Shown here piece after piece: positions 50,380-63,400 of a stretch of 64,000 nt of DNA. A model generated the notes under the pieces. That model did no database searches, was not told where the DNA came from, and worked only from the letters and a program-made list of their open reading frames with translations. The translations under genes were made by a program, and so were the position numbers. Position 1 is the stretch's first letter. Every line of letters begins with the position of its first letter. The DNA comes from Kordia sp965283645. Lineage in GTDB: Bacteria > Bacteroidota > Bacteroidia > Flavobacteriales > Flavobacteriaceae. The stretch covers positions 4,712,001 to 4,776,000 of the forward strand of contig NZ_CBDIPG010000001.1 of NCBI RefSeq assembly GCF_965283645.1, given 5' to 3'.

Positions 50380-53300
50380 TTATATTTTTTGACTGGGTGA
50401 TGTTATTATTTTTTTAATTAATTGAACATACTTGTTATGCCATTCTTCAATCCACGCTGGCGCATATATTTCTTCGTTGTAATCCCATGATAGTTTGTAA
50501 TCAAATGCTGTTTTTGATACGTTTAAATGCATTGAATACGCAGCACTTGTGTATTTGGAAATGTCTGCATCTTCAAATTGAATAAGTCCTTCAAAAGGAT
50601 TGTTATAGGTGATATTATTATATGACATGAAAACATCTATTAGCGGAAAACTATAAGGCGAAAACGCAGTGATTTCTAACTTTTTTAATAGAATATTAAA
50701 AGGCAACTCTTTGTTTTCGTGTGCTTCAATAATTTCATTTTGTGTTTCTGATAGTAATTCCAAATAGCTTTTCTCAGCTTGTATTTGAGATCGTATTGGC
50801 AGTACATTTAAAAATACACCGATGAGTTTGTCTAAGTCCGCAGTATTTCTCGTTTCAGTATAATGTCCGATAATTAAATCTTCTTGATTGCTAAGTTGAT
50901 ACATGGTTATTTTTAGAACTGTCTGAAAAAAAGCATGCTCCGTAAGTTTCATCTCTTTACAAAATTTCTGTATTGAAGCATATAGTTTCGGAGTTAAATT
51001 GTTTTTGTGACTTCTACTTAACGCTTGCTTTGCGTACGATTTTATTTCATCACGTTTTGCATGTTTAAAATAGGGGATTGGTAGTTTTAGTTTTTCTTGC
51101 CAAAATTGAATTTGTGACGCAAGCTTGTTTTGTTCAATACTATTGTATTCCCATGTTGAATAATGTTTGTATTGTATTGGAAGTTCTGGTAAATCGCTTT
51201 CATTTGTATAATAATGAAACAATTCTTCCATAAATATGTTGAACGATAAGCCATCAAAAATAATATGATGAACACAAAAACATACATATTCATTTTGGAT
51301 AAAATACAGTTTGAAAAGTGGAAGAGCATCTAATTTTGAGATTTCCGAAGTATCTATTTGATCTTCATGTTCTATTTTTTCTATGAACTGATTTATAGCT
51401 AAATTATCGAATTCAGATACTTGTTGAATTGCTGTATATGTTGAGTCGTATTTGAATATTGAACGCAGTGTTTCATGTCGCGCAATTACTTTATGTATTG
51501 CGTTTGTAAATTTTTCGAGATGAAATGCTTCCGTTATTTTTCCTTTGATAAAAATAATGTCTTTGTTTTTGTCAACGCTCAATTGACCGTTTATCCATAA
51601 TCGTAATTGTGTTTGTGATAACGGAAATGGACCTTGCGTTTTTTCTATGACAATTTGAGTTGATTGCGTAGGTTTATGACGTATAAATTCTTCAATAGTT
51701 TGATGTTGAAAAACATCTTTTATACCATATTCCAATCCAATTTCTTGTGCAATGGTTTTTACTAATTTTGAAGCAATTAAACTATGTCCACCAAGTTCAA
51801 AGAAATTATCAGTGATTCCTATACTTTCAATTCCTAAAACTTCTTCCCAAATAGCAACTAATTGCTTTTCTAGTTCAGTATTTGGTGCAACATACTTGTT
51901 TTGAACCAAATCATTTACGCTCGTTTTTGGAAGTGATTTTGTGTCTATTTTTCCATTTGCTGTTATTGGTATTTTATCAATAGCTACATAATACTTCGGA
52001 ATCATGTATGAAGGCAATTTTTCTTGTAAAAAGGTATGCAATTCCGACTTTTCAAGTTCTTTTTTAGAAGTATAATACGCGACCAATTCTTTTTCAGTTT
52101 CTGTCTGTTTTATACTTACAACAACTTGCTGAATTGCTCCTGAAAATTGAAAAATTATGTTTTCTATTTCTTCCAATTCAATACGGTGACCACGTATTTT
52201 TATTTGCGTGTCTTTTCGTCCTAAAAACTCAATATTTCCATCAGGCAACCATTTTGCAACATCACCAGTGTCATACATACGTTTGCCTTTTGCAAAAGGA
52301 TTTGCTATAAAACGCTCAGTTGTCAATTCAGGATTATGTAGATAACCTCGTGCAACTCCAGCGCCTGATACATATAATTTCCCTGGTATTCCTATTGGAA
52401 CTATTGCTAAGTTTTCATCTACAATATAACAGCTTGTATTTGCAATCGGTTTGCCTATCGGAATTGAAGTTTTATATTCATCTTTAAGATTAAACGCAGT
52501 GGTAACGACCGTATTTTCAGTTGGTCCATAATTGTTATATAGTTTGAATTTTGGCGCTTTTTTTATTTTTAAAGTATCGCCACCTGTTAAAATTGTTATT
52601 CGATCTGACACAAAATTTTCATGTACCAATTTGTGACAAATGGTAGTTGGCAAATAACTATGTGTTATTTTCTGATCGTTTAGAAACGTTTTCAAATTAT
52701 GAAGATCCAAACGAATTGTTTGATCCGAGATAGGATATAAAGTAGCTCCTGCTAACAAATAAGGGCTCATTTCCCATATGGAAGCGTCAAAGGCAATTCC
52801 TGAATACAATGTTCCTTTACTGTGTTCATTTACAGCGTATTTTTCAATATGCCAAAAACATAAATTGAGCAAATTTCTGTGTTCAAGTAATGTTCCTTTT
52901 GGAGTTCCTGTTGAACCTGAAGTATAAATTACATAGGCTAAATTAGTAGCTTGTATGTTTACTTGCGGTCTTGTTATTGGTTGATGATTTCCTTTATTTT
53001 TAAATTCAGAAATAACCGAATCATCAATAATTAGTTTACATTGACTATCAGTTTCAATAAAAGCAATTCGTTCCTTCGGATAGTCTATGTCTATTGGCAA
53101 ATACGCGCTTCCTGTTTTTAGGATTGCTAAAAAAGAAACAATCAACCAATCGCTTCGCTCAAGTTTTACTCCAATAAAATCTTCTAGTTGCACTTGATGA
53201 TTCTTAAGTAAATAATGCGCAAACTGATTTGATAGTTCGTCTAGTTCTTTATAGCTTACTTGTTTTTCTTTAAATACAACAGCAATATTTTCTGGAGTCT

Positions 53301-54942
53301 TTTTCGCTTGTGCTTCAAATAATTCTATGTACGAGTTGTTGTCATGTTTCGCAATTGTTGTTGTATCGTTAAAATCATGAAGTAGTGTTGCCTTTTCTGT
53401 AGCGGTTAGATACGGTATTGATTCGACAGTCAATTCTGAATTGGATACGATACTTTTTAATACAACTTCTAAATGATTTATAATTTGGCGAATAAAATCT
53501 TCCGTGTAAATAGCTGTATTGTATGTTATCTGTATGTCGCTACCGTATTTATTTTCTTTAAACGCAAATTCTAAGTCAAACTTACTTGTTGTATTGGTCA
53601 GCGCAATTTCTTCTACAATTAAGCCTTCAAGCAAATCAAATGTATCTGAAGTTTCTTCTTGAGAATCAACAGTAAGCATGACATCAAATAAAGGATTTCT
53701 GCTTCTATCTATTGTCAACTCTAAGTTTTTGATGAGTTCATCAAACGGATATTCTTGGTGTGCATTGGCTTCTAACGTAGTTTTTTTGATTTGGTTGAGC
53801 AGTGTTTTGAAGGTATCCGTTTTTTTGAATGACGTTCGCAAACCAATCGTATGTACATAAAAACCTATTTGATTTTGAAGTTCGGCATGTTCACGTCCTG
53901 CAAATGGACTTCCAACGACCATATCTGTTTGCTTCGTGTATTTATAGAGTATTATTTTAACCGCAGCAAGTAAGCCCATAAATAAAGTGGCACCTTCCGA
54001 TTTACAGATGTTTTTAAAATTCTGTATTACATTCGTTTCAAAACGTTTTTCAATTGTTTTACCATTGTATGTTTTTACAGATGGTCTTAATTTATAGCTT
54101 GGAATTTCTAGTATTGGAACTTCTTCTTTGAATTGATTTAACCAATATTCTTTGTTTATTTTAGCAGTATCACTGTTTAATTTAGATTGTTGCCATTCTG
54201 CAAAATCTTTGTATTGAATGGACAAAGGTGCCAATTGCGAATCTTCTCCTTTTGTAATTGATTGGTAAAGTGAAAATAAATCTGCTATTAGTATTGAAGA
54301 AGACCAACCGTCACTTATAATATGATGCATCACAGAAGTTAAGATGTAATCATTGTCCGCTTTTTTCAGTACTGAAACTCTAAATAACGCATCTGATTTT
54401 AAATCAAAGTTATATTCAACTTCCTTTTTTATAGCATTTTGAAGTGTTTTTGAAACTTCTTTATCTTCCGATAGGTCAATATAATTTAGTTTGAAACGAC
54501 TTGCATTAACTGGTGCAATATACTGTTTTGGCGTTCTTGTTTGCTTTTCAACAATGATGTTAGTTCTTAGTATTTCATGACGTTCCGTAAGTTGTATGAA
54601 TGCTTTTTCTAACTGTTGAATGTTGATGGCGCCTTTTACTGAAAAGACACTTGGCATATTGTATGCGCCATTATTATTTTCTAATTCCTCTACTATCCAT
54701 AATCGATATTGAGAAGATGATAGTGCATAGGACGGTTTATGAGCCGCTTTCGGTATTGTTACATTGCCAGCATTTTCTAGCTTGTATTCTGACATAAAAG
54801 CTATAAGTGCTTGTTTATGTTCTTTAATTTCAGACAACAGCTCTTTGGTCATTGTTCCTTTCGGAGCTTTTATATCTAATTGATTTTCAACTAGATTAAT
54901 AGTAATGTTTTTGCTGTGTAGCTTTTTTAATAAATCGTTCAT
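50380..54942 (-). CDS. NRPS with TubC-type docking domain: C-A-T-C
   Basis: 1520 aa. An N-terminal TubC_N-like docking segment (1-55; LHSKNITINLVENQLDIKAP) is followed by C (HHIISDGWS near 206), A (YTSGSTG near 674; A10 TANGKID), T (Ser near 1049 in FFELGGHSLIAS) and a second C domain (HHIIFDGLS near 1226) that ends the protein. The pocket read by eye, D-A-W-Y-L-G-N-V-V, is one residue from a published leucine code (D-A-W-F-L-G-N-V-V). The TubC docking segment implies an upstream NRPS partner, which is presumably the one at 57439-64000. The end in a C domain implies a carrier in trans. Confidence 0.9.
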   Translation of the reverse strand: MNDLLKKLHSKNITINLVENQLDIKAPKGTMTKELLSEIKEHKQALIAFMSEYKLENAGNVTIPKAAHKPSYALSSSQYRLWIVEELENNNGAYNMPSVFSVKGAINIQQLEKAFIQLTERHEILRTNIIVEKQTRTPKQYIAPVNASRFKLNYIDLSEDKEVSKTLQNAIKKEVEYNFDLKSDALFRVSVLKKADNDYILTSVMHHIISDGWSSSILIADLFSLYQSITKGEDSQLAPLSIQYKDFAEWQQSKLNSDTAKINKEYWLNQFKEEVPILEIPSYKLRPSVKTYNGKTIEKRFETNVIQNFKNICKSEGATLFMGLLAAVKIILYKYTKQTDMVVGSPFAGREHAELQNQIGFYVHTIGLRTSFKKTDTFKTLLNQIKKTTLEANAHQEYPFDELIKNLELTIDRSRNPLFDVMLTVDSQEETSDTFDLLEGLIVEEIALTNTTSKFDLEFAFKENKYGSDIQITYNTAIYTEDFIRQIINHLEVVLKSIVSNSELTVESIPYLTATEKATLLHDFNDTTTIAKHDNNSYIELFEAQAKKTPENIAVVFKEKQVSYKELDELSNQFAHYLLKNHQVQLEDFIGVKLERSDWLIVSFLAILKTGSAYLPIDIDYPKERIAFIETDSQCKLIIDDSVISEFKNKGNHQPITRPQVNIQATNLAYVIYTSGSTGTPKGTLLEHRNLLNLCFWHIEKYAVNEHSKGTLYSGIAFDASIWEMSPYLLAGATLYPISDQTIRLDLHNLKTFLNDQKITHSYLPTTICHKLVHENFVSDRITILTGGDTLKIKKAPKFKLYNNYGPTENTVVTTAFNLKDEYKTSIPIGKPIANTSCYIVDENLAIVPIGIPGKLYVSGAGVARGYLHNPELTTERFIANPFAKGKRMYDTGDVAKWLPDGNIEFLGRKDTQIKIRGHRIELEEIENIIFQFSGAIQQVVVSIKQTETEKELVAYYTSKKELEKSELHTFLQEKLPSYMIPKYYVAIDKIPITANGKIDTKSLPKTSVNDLVQNKYVAPNTELEKQLVAIWEEVLGIESIGITDNFFELGGHSLIASKLVKTIAQEIGLEYGIKDVFQHQTIEEFIRHKPTQSTQIVIEKTQGPFPLSQTQLRLWINGQLSVDKNKDIIFIKGKITEAFHLEKFTNAIHKVIARHETLRSIFKYDSTYTAIQQVSEFDNLAINQFIEKIEHEDQIDTSEISKLDALPLFKLYFIQNEYVCFCVHHIIFDGLSFNIFMEELFHYYTNESDLPELPIQYKHYSTWEYNSIEQNKLASQIQFWQEKLKLPIPYFKHAKRDEIKSYAKQALSRSHKNNLTPKLYASIQKFCKEMKLTEHAFFQTVLKITMYQLSNQEDLIIGHYTETRNTADLDKLIGVFLNVLPIRSQIQAEKSYLELLSETQNEIIEAHENKELPFNILLKKLEITAFSPYSFPLIDVFMSYNNITYNNPFEGLIQFEDADISKYTSAAYSMHLNVSKTAFDYKLSWDYNEEIYAPAWIEEWHNKYVQLIKKIITSPSQKI

Positions 54943-55009
54943 TATGTCAAAGAAGTGTACTGTTTACGCTTATTTATTTTTGAAAACGCTCGTGTATTAT
55001 TTTAGATTC

Positions 55010-57403
55010 TTAATTTCCTGTTCGTCCTTTTTCGTCTCCGTTTCCAGTGCTGTGTTTTTTGGCTTTGATGTCTTTATTTCCAAATTTATAACTTACAGAT
55101 ACTGAAAATGATCTACTGTCATAGTAATAGCGTGCTGTTTGAAATACGCCATTAACCGTTGTTGTTGTTCTTTCTGCGGAAGTTTTAAAAAGATCGTTTC
55201 CTCTTACAGTAATGTTCAAATTTTTATTGAGTAACAAATATTGTAGTGATAGTGATAATGAACTTGCCGATTTGGTATCAAAAATACCGTTTACACCAGG
55301 GAAACTGTACCAATAATTAACACCCATAAGTATAGTTTTATCTGTATTTAGATTGAAATCATTATACGTTGAAATTGTTGCATTGAGTCCTTTTTGATCT
55401 TCTTGTGCTTCTTCTAAATTAAATTCTGATTTAGAATAATTTATATCTAAACTATTATTACTAGACCACCAAGATATTTTGTCAAAGGTGTAATTTTCAG
55501 AAATTCCAAAACGTTGTGTGTTTATAAAGTTTTCGTTTGTGAAGCGAATAATATTTGTAGTTGCATTGGGCAATGGTACTTGTGAAAACAGGTTATCTTC
55601 ATAACTGTAATATAGCTTAGTAACAAAGTTTTTATAGGTATTTGTCAATTCAAAATTATCAACAAATGACGGTTGCAAAAATGCATTTCCTTCTATGGTT
55701 TGAAATGGATTGATGAAATAGATATTCGGATTCAATTCAAAAAAGCTAGGTCTTTCAATACGTTTGCTATAGTTAAATGAGAAGTTTACGTTTTCCGAAG
55801 CATTATAAGAAAGGTAGAGCGTAGGGAAAAGCTTTGTATAATCATTTTTGGTTGATAAATTTAAGTTATTCGATTTAGAATCTGTTTGCGTAGCTTCCAG
55901 CCTGAATCCAATTTGTGCACTCCATTTATCATTGAGTTTTTTATTCGCAGAAATATACAATGCCTGAATGTCTTCTATATATTCGAAATCATTTTCCGAT
56001 AGCGGCAAACTTGTAACCGGACTGTTAACCAAACCACTATTAAAAAATAAAATATCGTTTACTGATTTTGAGTTTGTTATTTTTCCACCAAAACTTAAAT
56101 CGATCCAACTTAAAGGATATTCAACATCTAATTTTGCAGATATATTTTGTACATCTTGCTTGTTTGTGTTTGTTCCTCGGTAAAATTGTTCTGAGAATGG
56201 ATTTTGTATCGTTGAAACTCCGTTGTATGTTTTTATATCTGGATTATCATATGTAAAGTAATCCAAATTTAATGTGATCTTTCGTCCTAAAGTATCTAAT
56301 GTTACTTCATTGTTATAGTTTATGGAATGAATTTCTGGAGCCAAATCTATAGTTCCAGCAGATTGAAGCGATCTTGTTATTTCGTTTGTATTAGTATCAA
56401 AAACGGCGGTAAACGGATTATCTCGTAGTGCTACAGGTGTTTTGTTGTATAAATATTGTCCGCCCATTGTCCAGTTTGACGTCAGTTGATAATTGATGTC
56501 TATTCTACCGTTTATTCGTTTAATGTTTGCTTTAAAAGGCGACGATGTGTACCAAACTCCATCAGGAAAAAAGGCATAATCATCTTGTTCTTGATAGTAA
56601 GGTCCGTCACTGTAGTTAAACGACGTTGCAATGCTAAATTTGTTTTTATTAAAGTTAAAACTTCCTCCAACGCCACCAGTTGCGTAACGACGTTGCGTGT
56701 ATGATGATTTTAACTGCGCATTCCATGAGTCTTTTTTGGCTTGTTTTAAAGTTATGTTTACCAAACCACTATTTCCTGAAGCTTCATATTTTGCTGGCGG
56801 CGTTGTGATGACTTCTATGTTTTTGATATCTTCTGAAGCAATAGATTTTAGAAAATTGACTAAATCTTCATCTGATAGTTGTACAATTTTATCATTTATC
56901 ATTACTTGAAGGTTGCTTTTTCCTATCATCGTAATGTTATCATTTTGCACACGGATTCCAGGTGTTACTCTTAAAACTTCCAAAGCATCACCTTCAGAGG
57001 CTTTTGACGAGTTTTCGACATTAAAAACTAACCGATCTATTTTGCGTTGAATTAATTTCTTTTTTGCCGTAATGAGCACTTCTTCTAATTCTTGAGAATT
57101 TACAATTTCTATAATTCCTAAATCAATTGGTTTTTCAGTTACTGTTATATTTTTGGTGTACAGTACTTGACCAACATACGTAACTTGCAATGTGTAGTTT
57201 CCTTGCTTTGAGCTTATTTTGAATACACCTTTTGCATCAGTTATAGCTCCTGTTATAGCGGATGATTGATTAGTTACTAGTATAACTTCTGCAAATTCTA
57301 ACGGATTTTGAGTTTCTTTTTCTATTACAGTACCTGTAATTTCAGTTTGAGCACTTACTGTTAAACATGTAAGTACTATTAAAATGGTTATAATTTTATT
57401 CAT
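55010..57403 (-). CDS. Outer-membrane beta-barrel receptor (TonB-dependent-like)
   Basis: 797 aa. Signal peptide (ITILIVLTCLTVSA-Q), then an Ig-like carboxypeptidase-regulatory domain (20-105), a plug-like region (about 120-215; LEVLRVTPGIRV, VEVITTPPAKYEASGNSGLVNI in outline) and an outer-membrane barrel of the OMP_b-brl_3 type up to the C-terminal SVSYKFGNKD. The family imports or binds ligands at the outer membrane. Because it is encoded inside the NRPS operon, import of the product, or self-resistance, or a metal-complex uptake is possible; none can be chosen from sequence. Spacing to the neighbouring NRPS genes is 35 and 67 bases. Confidence 0.85.
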   Translation of the reverse strand: MNKIITILIVLTCLTVSAQTEITGTVIEKETQNPLEFAEVILVTNQSSAITGAITDAKGVFKISSKQGNYTLQVTYVGQVLYTKNITVTEKPIDLGIIEIVNSQELEEVLITAKKKLIQRKIDRLVFNVENSSKASEGDALEVLRVTPGIRVQNDNITMIGKSNLQVMINDKIVQLSDEDLVNFLKSIASEDIKNIEVITTPPAKYEASGNSGLVNITLKQAKKDSWNAQLKSSYTQRRYATGGVGGSFNFNKNKFSIATSFNYSDGPYYQEQDDYAFFPDGVWYTSSPFKANIKRINGRIDINYQLTSNWTMGGQYLYNKTPVALRDNPFTAVFDTNTNEITRSLQSAGTIDLAPEIHSINYNNEVTLDTLGRKITLNLDYFTYDNPDIKTYNGVSTIQNPFSEQFYRGTNTNKQDVQNISAKLDVEYPLSWIDLSFGGKITNSKSVNDILFFNSGLVNSPVTSLPLSENDFEYIEDIQALYISANKKLNDKWSAQIGFRLEATQTDSKSNNLNLSTKNDYTKLFPTLYLSYNASENVNFSFNYSKRIERPSFFELNPNIYFINPFQTIEGNAFLQPSFVDNFELTNTYKNFVTKLYYSYEDNLFSQVPLPNATTNIIRFTNENFINTQRFGISENYTFDKISWWSSNNSLDINYSKSEFNLEEAQEDQKGLNATISTYNDFNLNTDKTILMGVNYWYSFPGVNGIFDTKSASSLSLSLQYLLLNKNLNITVRGNDLFKTSAERTTTTVNGVFQTARYYYDSRSFSVSVSYKFGNKDIKAKKHSTGNGDEKGRTGN

Positions 57404-57438
57404 TTAATGGTTTTCTTGAAGACTTATTTAATGAGTTT

Positions 57439-60400
57439 TTATATGATAAAATTTTCGAATTCTGTTTCCGAATCTTCTGATATATTATTTTGATTCACAA
57501 CTTGTATATTTTCAATTAAGCGTGATTGCTCTTCTAAAATAGGATGTTCAAAGATTTTATTTACAGTTATTTTTATTGAAAATTCTTTTTGAATTTTATT
57601 TGTTAATTTAATAACACTTAAACTATGACCGCCCAAATCAAAGAAATTGTCTTTAATCCCAATTTGTGCTACACCTAATAGTTCGTGCCACACTAGAACT
57701 AGTTTTTTTTCTATTTCCGTAGTTGCTGGAATATAATCAACAGAAGATATTAAGTTTACATCCTCTAAATTGACCAATACTTTACGATCTATTTTTTTGT
57801 TTGGTGTTAACGGAAAAGCGTCTAGTTTTATAAATTGTGATGGAATCATGTAATACGGCAATACTTTTTTTAGTTGCACGCGCAAATCATTCACATTGAT
57901 TTCGTTTTCACTTGTAAAATATGCCGTTAATATACTATCGTCAAAAGGATCTTTTTTAGCAACCACAATGGCTTTTGAAATGGTTTCAATCAAGTTCATT
58001 TTAGATTCAATATCGCCCAATTCAATTCGGTAACCTCTAATTTTAACTTGCGTATCATTTCTACCTAAAAATATAAGTTCATTATCAGTATTCCATTTTA
58101 CAACATCACCTGTTTCATATATGAATCCATCCGAAAAAGGATTTTTTATAAACCGTTGTGCTGTTAATTCTTTTTGCTTAAAGTATCCTTTTGCCAAACC
58201 GTCGCCACCAATAAATAAATGCCCAATGGTTCCTTTTGGTTGTAATTGTAAAAATTCATCTACTACATAAATTGTAGTGTTTGCAATAGGTTTTCCAATA
58301 TTAGTAGCCTGATCGGGTTTTTCAATCTTTTTTGTCGTGGACCAAATTGTAGTTTCTGTAGGTCCATACATATTCCATAGTTCTAAATTAGTGTCTAATA
58401 ATTGAGCGGCTAACGATTCACTTAATACATCTCCGCCACATACTATTTTTAATTCCTTGTTACCTTTCCAATCCGCATTAAATAATTGTTGATAGAAACT
58501 TGGCGTTGCCTGAATTATAGTTGGTTTTACCGTTTCTAATTCGTGTATTATTTTTTCAGGTTCAACCAACGTTTCATTGCTAACAATATAAACGCTTGCG
58601 CCAGAAATTAAAGGAGCAAAAAATTCGAGAATAGAAATGTCAAAAGAATAGGTTGTGACAGCAAATAATGTATCTGTATTTTTTATTCCAGGTGTTTTAC
58701 AAATGCTTATTAAAAAGTTTAACAATGATCGATGTCCAACCTCAACACCTTTCGGATTCCCTGTAGAACCTGATGTGTATATTATATACGCCGTATCATT
58801 TCCTGTCGGAACAGTATCAATAGTTTCGTCTAATTGACTGCTTTTTGCTAAAATTTCATCTACAGTTAGTGTCGATATCGTATCCGTAGTTATTTCTGAT
58901 AGTTCTTCGGAACAGATTAAGACTTTTATTCCACTGTGATTGATTATATATTTTAACCGATCTACAGGAAATGTTGGATCTAAAGGAATGTATGATTTAC
59001 CAGATTTTAGTATTCCTAATAAAAGTGCAATTGTTGTTACAGAACGATCTAACAGAACTCCTAACGCATCTTTTTTGTGATTAAATTTTAGAGTTAAGTA
59101 TGTTGCAATTTGAGTTGAAAGTGTATCTAATTCTTGATATGAATATTGCTTTGTTTCATCAATAACGGCAACTGCATTTGGTTTGTTTGTTACCTGTTTT
59201 TTAAAATAGTCTACAAAGGTATTTTCTTTAGCATATTCTTGTTCGGTATCATTCAATTCATGAAGTAGTTGCGTTTCTTCTTTTAACGTTAAAAAAGGAA
59301 GTTTGTAGAGCAACTCATTGGGTTTATGACTACAACTTTCAATTCCTATACACAAATGCGTTTGTAAATCGTCAATAAAAGTAGCTTCAAAAATATCCGA
59401 GTTGTACAACAATTTAATTTCCAATTCGTCATTTTTTTCTTCAAAGATAAATTCTAAATCAAATTTACTCATTGCATCATCAGTACTCACATATTCATGC
59501 ACTTGCAATCCTTCTATCGTGTTTGAAGTTGTTGTACTATTGTCTGTGTTTTGTAATGTAACCATCACATCAAATAGCGGATTTCGGCTTAAATCGCGTT
59601 GCAAAGGCAGGTCACTCACCAATTTATCAAAAGGATATAATTGATGTTCATAAGCCGCTAACGTCGTTTCTTTTACTTTTTCTAGTAAGGTTTCAAAACT
59701 GTCATCTGCTTTAAATTTTGTCCGTAAGGCAAGCGTATTTATGTATATTCCTATTTGATTTTGTAATAAAGCATGTTCTCTTCCTGCAATTGGTGTTCCG
59801 ATTATAAGATCGTTTTGATTGCTGTATTTGTATATTAGAAATTTCACAATTGCCACCAATCCCATGAATAGCGTGCTATTGTTTGATTGACATACCGAGC
59901 TAAATTTCTTTAGCATGTTTTTAGGTAATTTTTGAGTAACAATTTTACCGTTATAGGTTTTGTACGCTTGTCTTTTTTTGTTGGAAGGCAATGCTACTAC
60001 TGGAATTTCTCCTTGAAATTGAAGTTCCCAATATTTTTTTGATTCCTTCGCTTTTTCTAGTATCAATTGATTTTGTTCCCAAGCGGCGTATTCTTTATAT
60101 TGAATTGGTAATGGTTGTAAAGGCGATTCTTTTTTGTGTAAGAATGCATTATAGAGCGAGAATAATTCATTTGTAATAATTCCTAAAGACCAGCCATCAC
60201 TGATGATATGATGAATTACAAAAATTAAAACTGTTTCTTCAGCTCTTGTTTTTATGAGTTTCGCTCTTAACAGATTTTCGTTAGCTAAATCAAAATTGTA
60301 GTTACTTTCAACTTCAATAATTTTCTTTAGTTCACTTTCAGTTGCATTTAAAAACCTAGTGTCTTCATATATAAGTTTAAAATTATTTTCTTCCTCAGAT

Positions 60401-63400
60401 TTTATTATTTGCCGTATTTCTCCAGTTATAGCATCTTGTTTAAATCGAGTTCGTAACGCTTCATGACGCTCTATCAGCGCTTGAAATGCTTTTTTCATTA
60501 GTTGAACATCTGTGTGTCCATCAAGTATAAAAACGCCAGGCATATTGTATGCAACATTTCCACCTTCAAACTGACTTAACATCCATATTCTACGCTGTGA
60601 AGATGATACTATATAACTATCTTGCTTTCCTAATTTTGGAATATCTTCGTATGCAGATTTGACACTTTTTTCTATTAGTTTTGATTGATTTTTGATGCTA
60701 CTTTCAATAAACAGATCATTAAAACGAATTGTTGTATTGAATTTTTTATTTACAAGATTTCGAAGTTTTGTAATTTTTAAACTGTGACCACCTAATTCGA
60801 AAAAATTATCTGTAACTCCAATTTTTTCAATACCAAGAACTTCTTCCCATATTGCAACCAACGCTATTTCTATATCATTTTTCGGAGCTATATATACATT
60901 TCGTATGCTATCTTCTCCAGAAATATTTGGCAATGCTTTTCTGTTAATTTTACCATTAGGAGTTAGCTCGAAACTGTCTAATTGCATGTAAAAATCAGGA
61001 ATCATGTAGTTCGGAAGTTTCTTTTGCAGAAAGTCCTTTACACTCGATTTATTGATGTGAATGCTAGAAATATAGTAAGCGATTAATACTTTTTCTTCAT
61101 TGATTTCTTTTACAGCAACCACCACATTTTCTATTTCTTCGGCGTACTGTTTTAGTACAGTTTCTATTTCACCTAATTCAATTCTGTATCCGCGTAGTTT
61201 GACTTGCTGATCAATTCGTCCTAAAAATTCAATAGTTCCATCAGGCAACCATCTCGCTAAATCCCCAGATTTATACATTTTATTGTTTTCAATAAAAGGA
61301 TGATTGATAAATTTCTCTTTTGTGATTTCTTCTTTATTTAAATATCCTGAAGCTAAACCCAAACCTGATATGCACAATTCACCTGCTACGCCAATTGGTT
61401 GCAACTTATTTTCATCATTTAAAATTATGATATTTCTGTTTGCAATCGGTTTTCCAATAGGAATTGTTTTTGTTTGAGATTCAACTTTGTAATACGTTGC
61501 ACAAACGGTACTTTCTGTTGGTCCATACGTATTGTAAACTTCAAATTTGTGGTGTAAATTATTGATGTATTCAAAATTCAGCGTGTCGCCTCCGCTAATT
61601 AATGTTCGAAAATTGAGCGATTGATAATGAGCTACGTTTTGATTTAGAAACGCTAACGCATACGGATTTGTACTTAAAATTGATATTTTATGTTCTTCAC
61701 ACTTCTTAAATAATTGATCAAAATCGTTGTTTTCTTTTATAACAACCAATTTTCCTCCACTCAGTAATATTGGGAAAATTTCTTCAATTGATGTGTCAAA
61801 AGATATACTTGCTTGTTGCAGTAAACTATCAGCATTTGTAAGATTGAAATAGTTTTTGAAAGTCAAAGAATAATCTGAAAGATTACGATGTTTTATTAAT
61901 ACACCTTTAGGATTTCCAGTAGTTCCAGAAGTGTATATGATGTATGCTAACTGATTTTGATTGGTTATCCTTTGTAGGTTTTCAACATCATTTTTATGCT
62001 TAAATAGCTTGAAACTTTCCAACTCTTTTTCATCGATAACGAGTTTGCAATCACAATCATTTTCAATGTAATTGATGCGCTCTTGCGGATATGAAATATC
62101 TATAGGTACGTACGCGGCTCTTGATTTTAATATTCCAAAGATTGCGATTAATACTTGTTCGCTTCTCTCTAATTTTATTCCTATTAAATCATTGGATTGA
62201 ATGTCATATTTTTGAATAAGATATTGCGCTAACAGAGTTGCTTCTTTGTTAAATTCTGTATAGGTTAGCTTCTTGTTTTTAAACACCAATGCTATATGAT
62301 CAGGTGTTTTTGCTACCTGTTCTTCAAATAAATCAATGACCGTTTTATCTTTTGAATAAGCTACTTTTGTATCATTAAAATCTTCTAGTATTTGTTTCTT
62401 TTCTTCTTCAATAATATATGTTAATGACGCTATGGAATTTTCCGAATTATCAATGGCTTTGCTCAGTACGTTTTCAAAATGCGTGAACATTCGTTCGATC
62501 AAGAATTCGTCATAAATATCAGTATCGTATTCAATACTTAAGACTAAACCTTCTTTTTCTATAAACGTAAAACTTAGATCGAATTGAGACGTATTTCGAT
62601 TCACTTCATAATCTTCAACCTGTATTCCTGAAAGATTGTGCTCTGTTTTTATGGTGTGAAGTTGTGCTTGATTTTGCAAAACAACCATTACATCAAATAA
62701 TGGCGAACGCGACGTATCTCTTTGTAAATTTAGCTTGTTCACTAATTCATCAAAAGGATAGTTTTGATGTTCGTAAGCAGCTAATAAAGTTTGTTTTTGA
62801 CGTTCTAATACATCTAAAAAGCGATAGGAACCTTCTACATTTGTTCGAATGGCTAAGGTGTTTAAATACAATCCTAGTTGTCCTTCTAAATCTGGATGTT
62901 CTCTTCCTGCTATTGGAGTTCCTATTATGATATCGTTTTGGTTTGTATAACGATATAATAGTGTATTGATTCCAGCCATAATGGTCATAAACAAAGTAAC
63001 ATCTTTTGATTTTGAAAAGGTTGTTAACTTCTTTAAAAAAGATGTTGAAAAATGATGAGTTAGTGTATGTCCGTTATATGTTTTTACTTTTGGTCTGCTT
63101 TTGAAACTTGGGATATCTATAATTGGAAGTTCTCCTTGAAATTGAGAGCGCCAATAGGTTGCAGCAACTTTGTATTGTTCTTTTGTTAATGCTGACTGTA
63201 ACCAAACAGCATAATCTTTGTATTGAATTTCTAATTTTGGAACAATGTATTCTTTATTTTGAACTAAATTATTATAGGTTGAAATGACTTCAGATATTAC
63301 TAATTCCATTGACCAACCATCACCAATAATGTGATGCATGGTTAGTGAGAATATATGTTCTTTTTTTTGAGTTTTAAAAAGTACAGCTCTTACTAATAAT

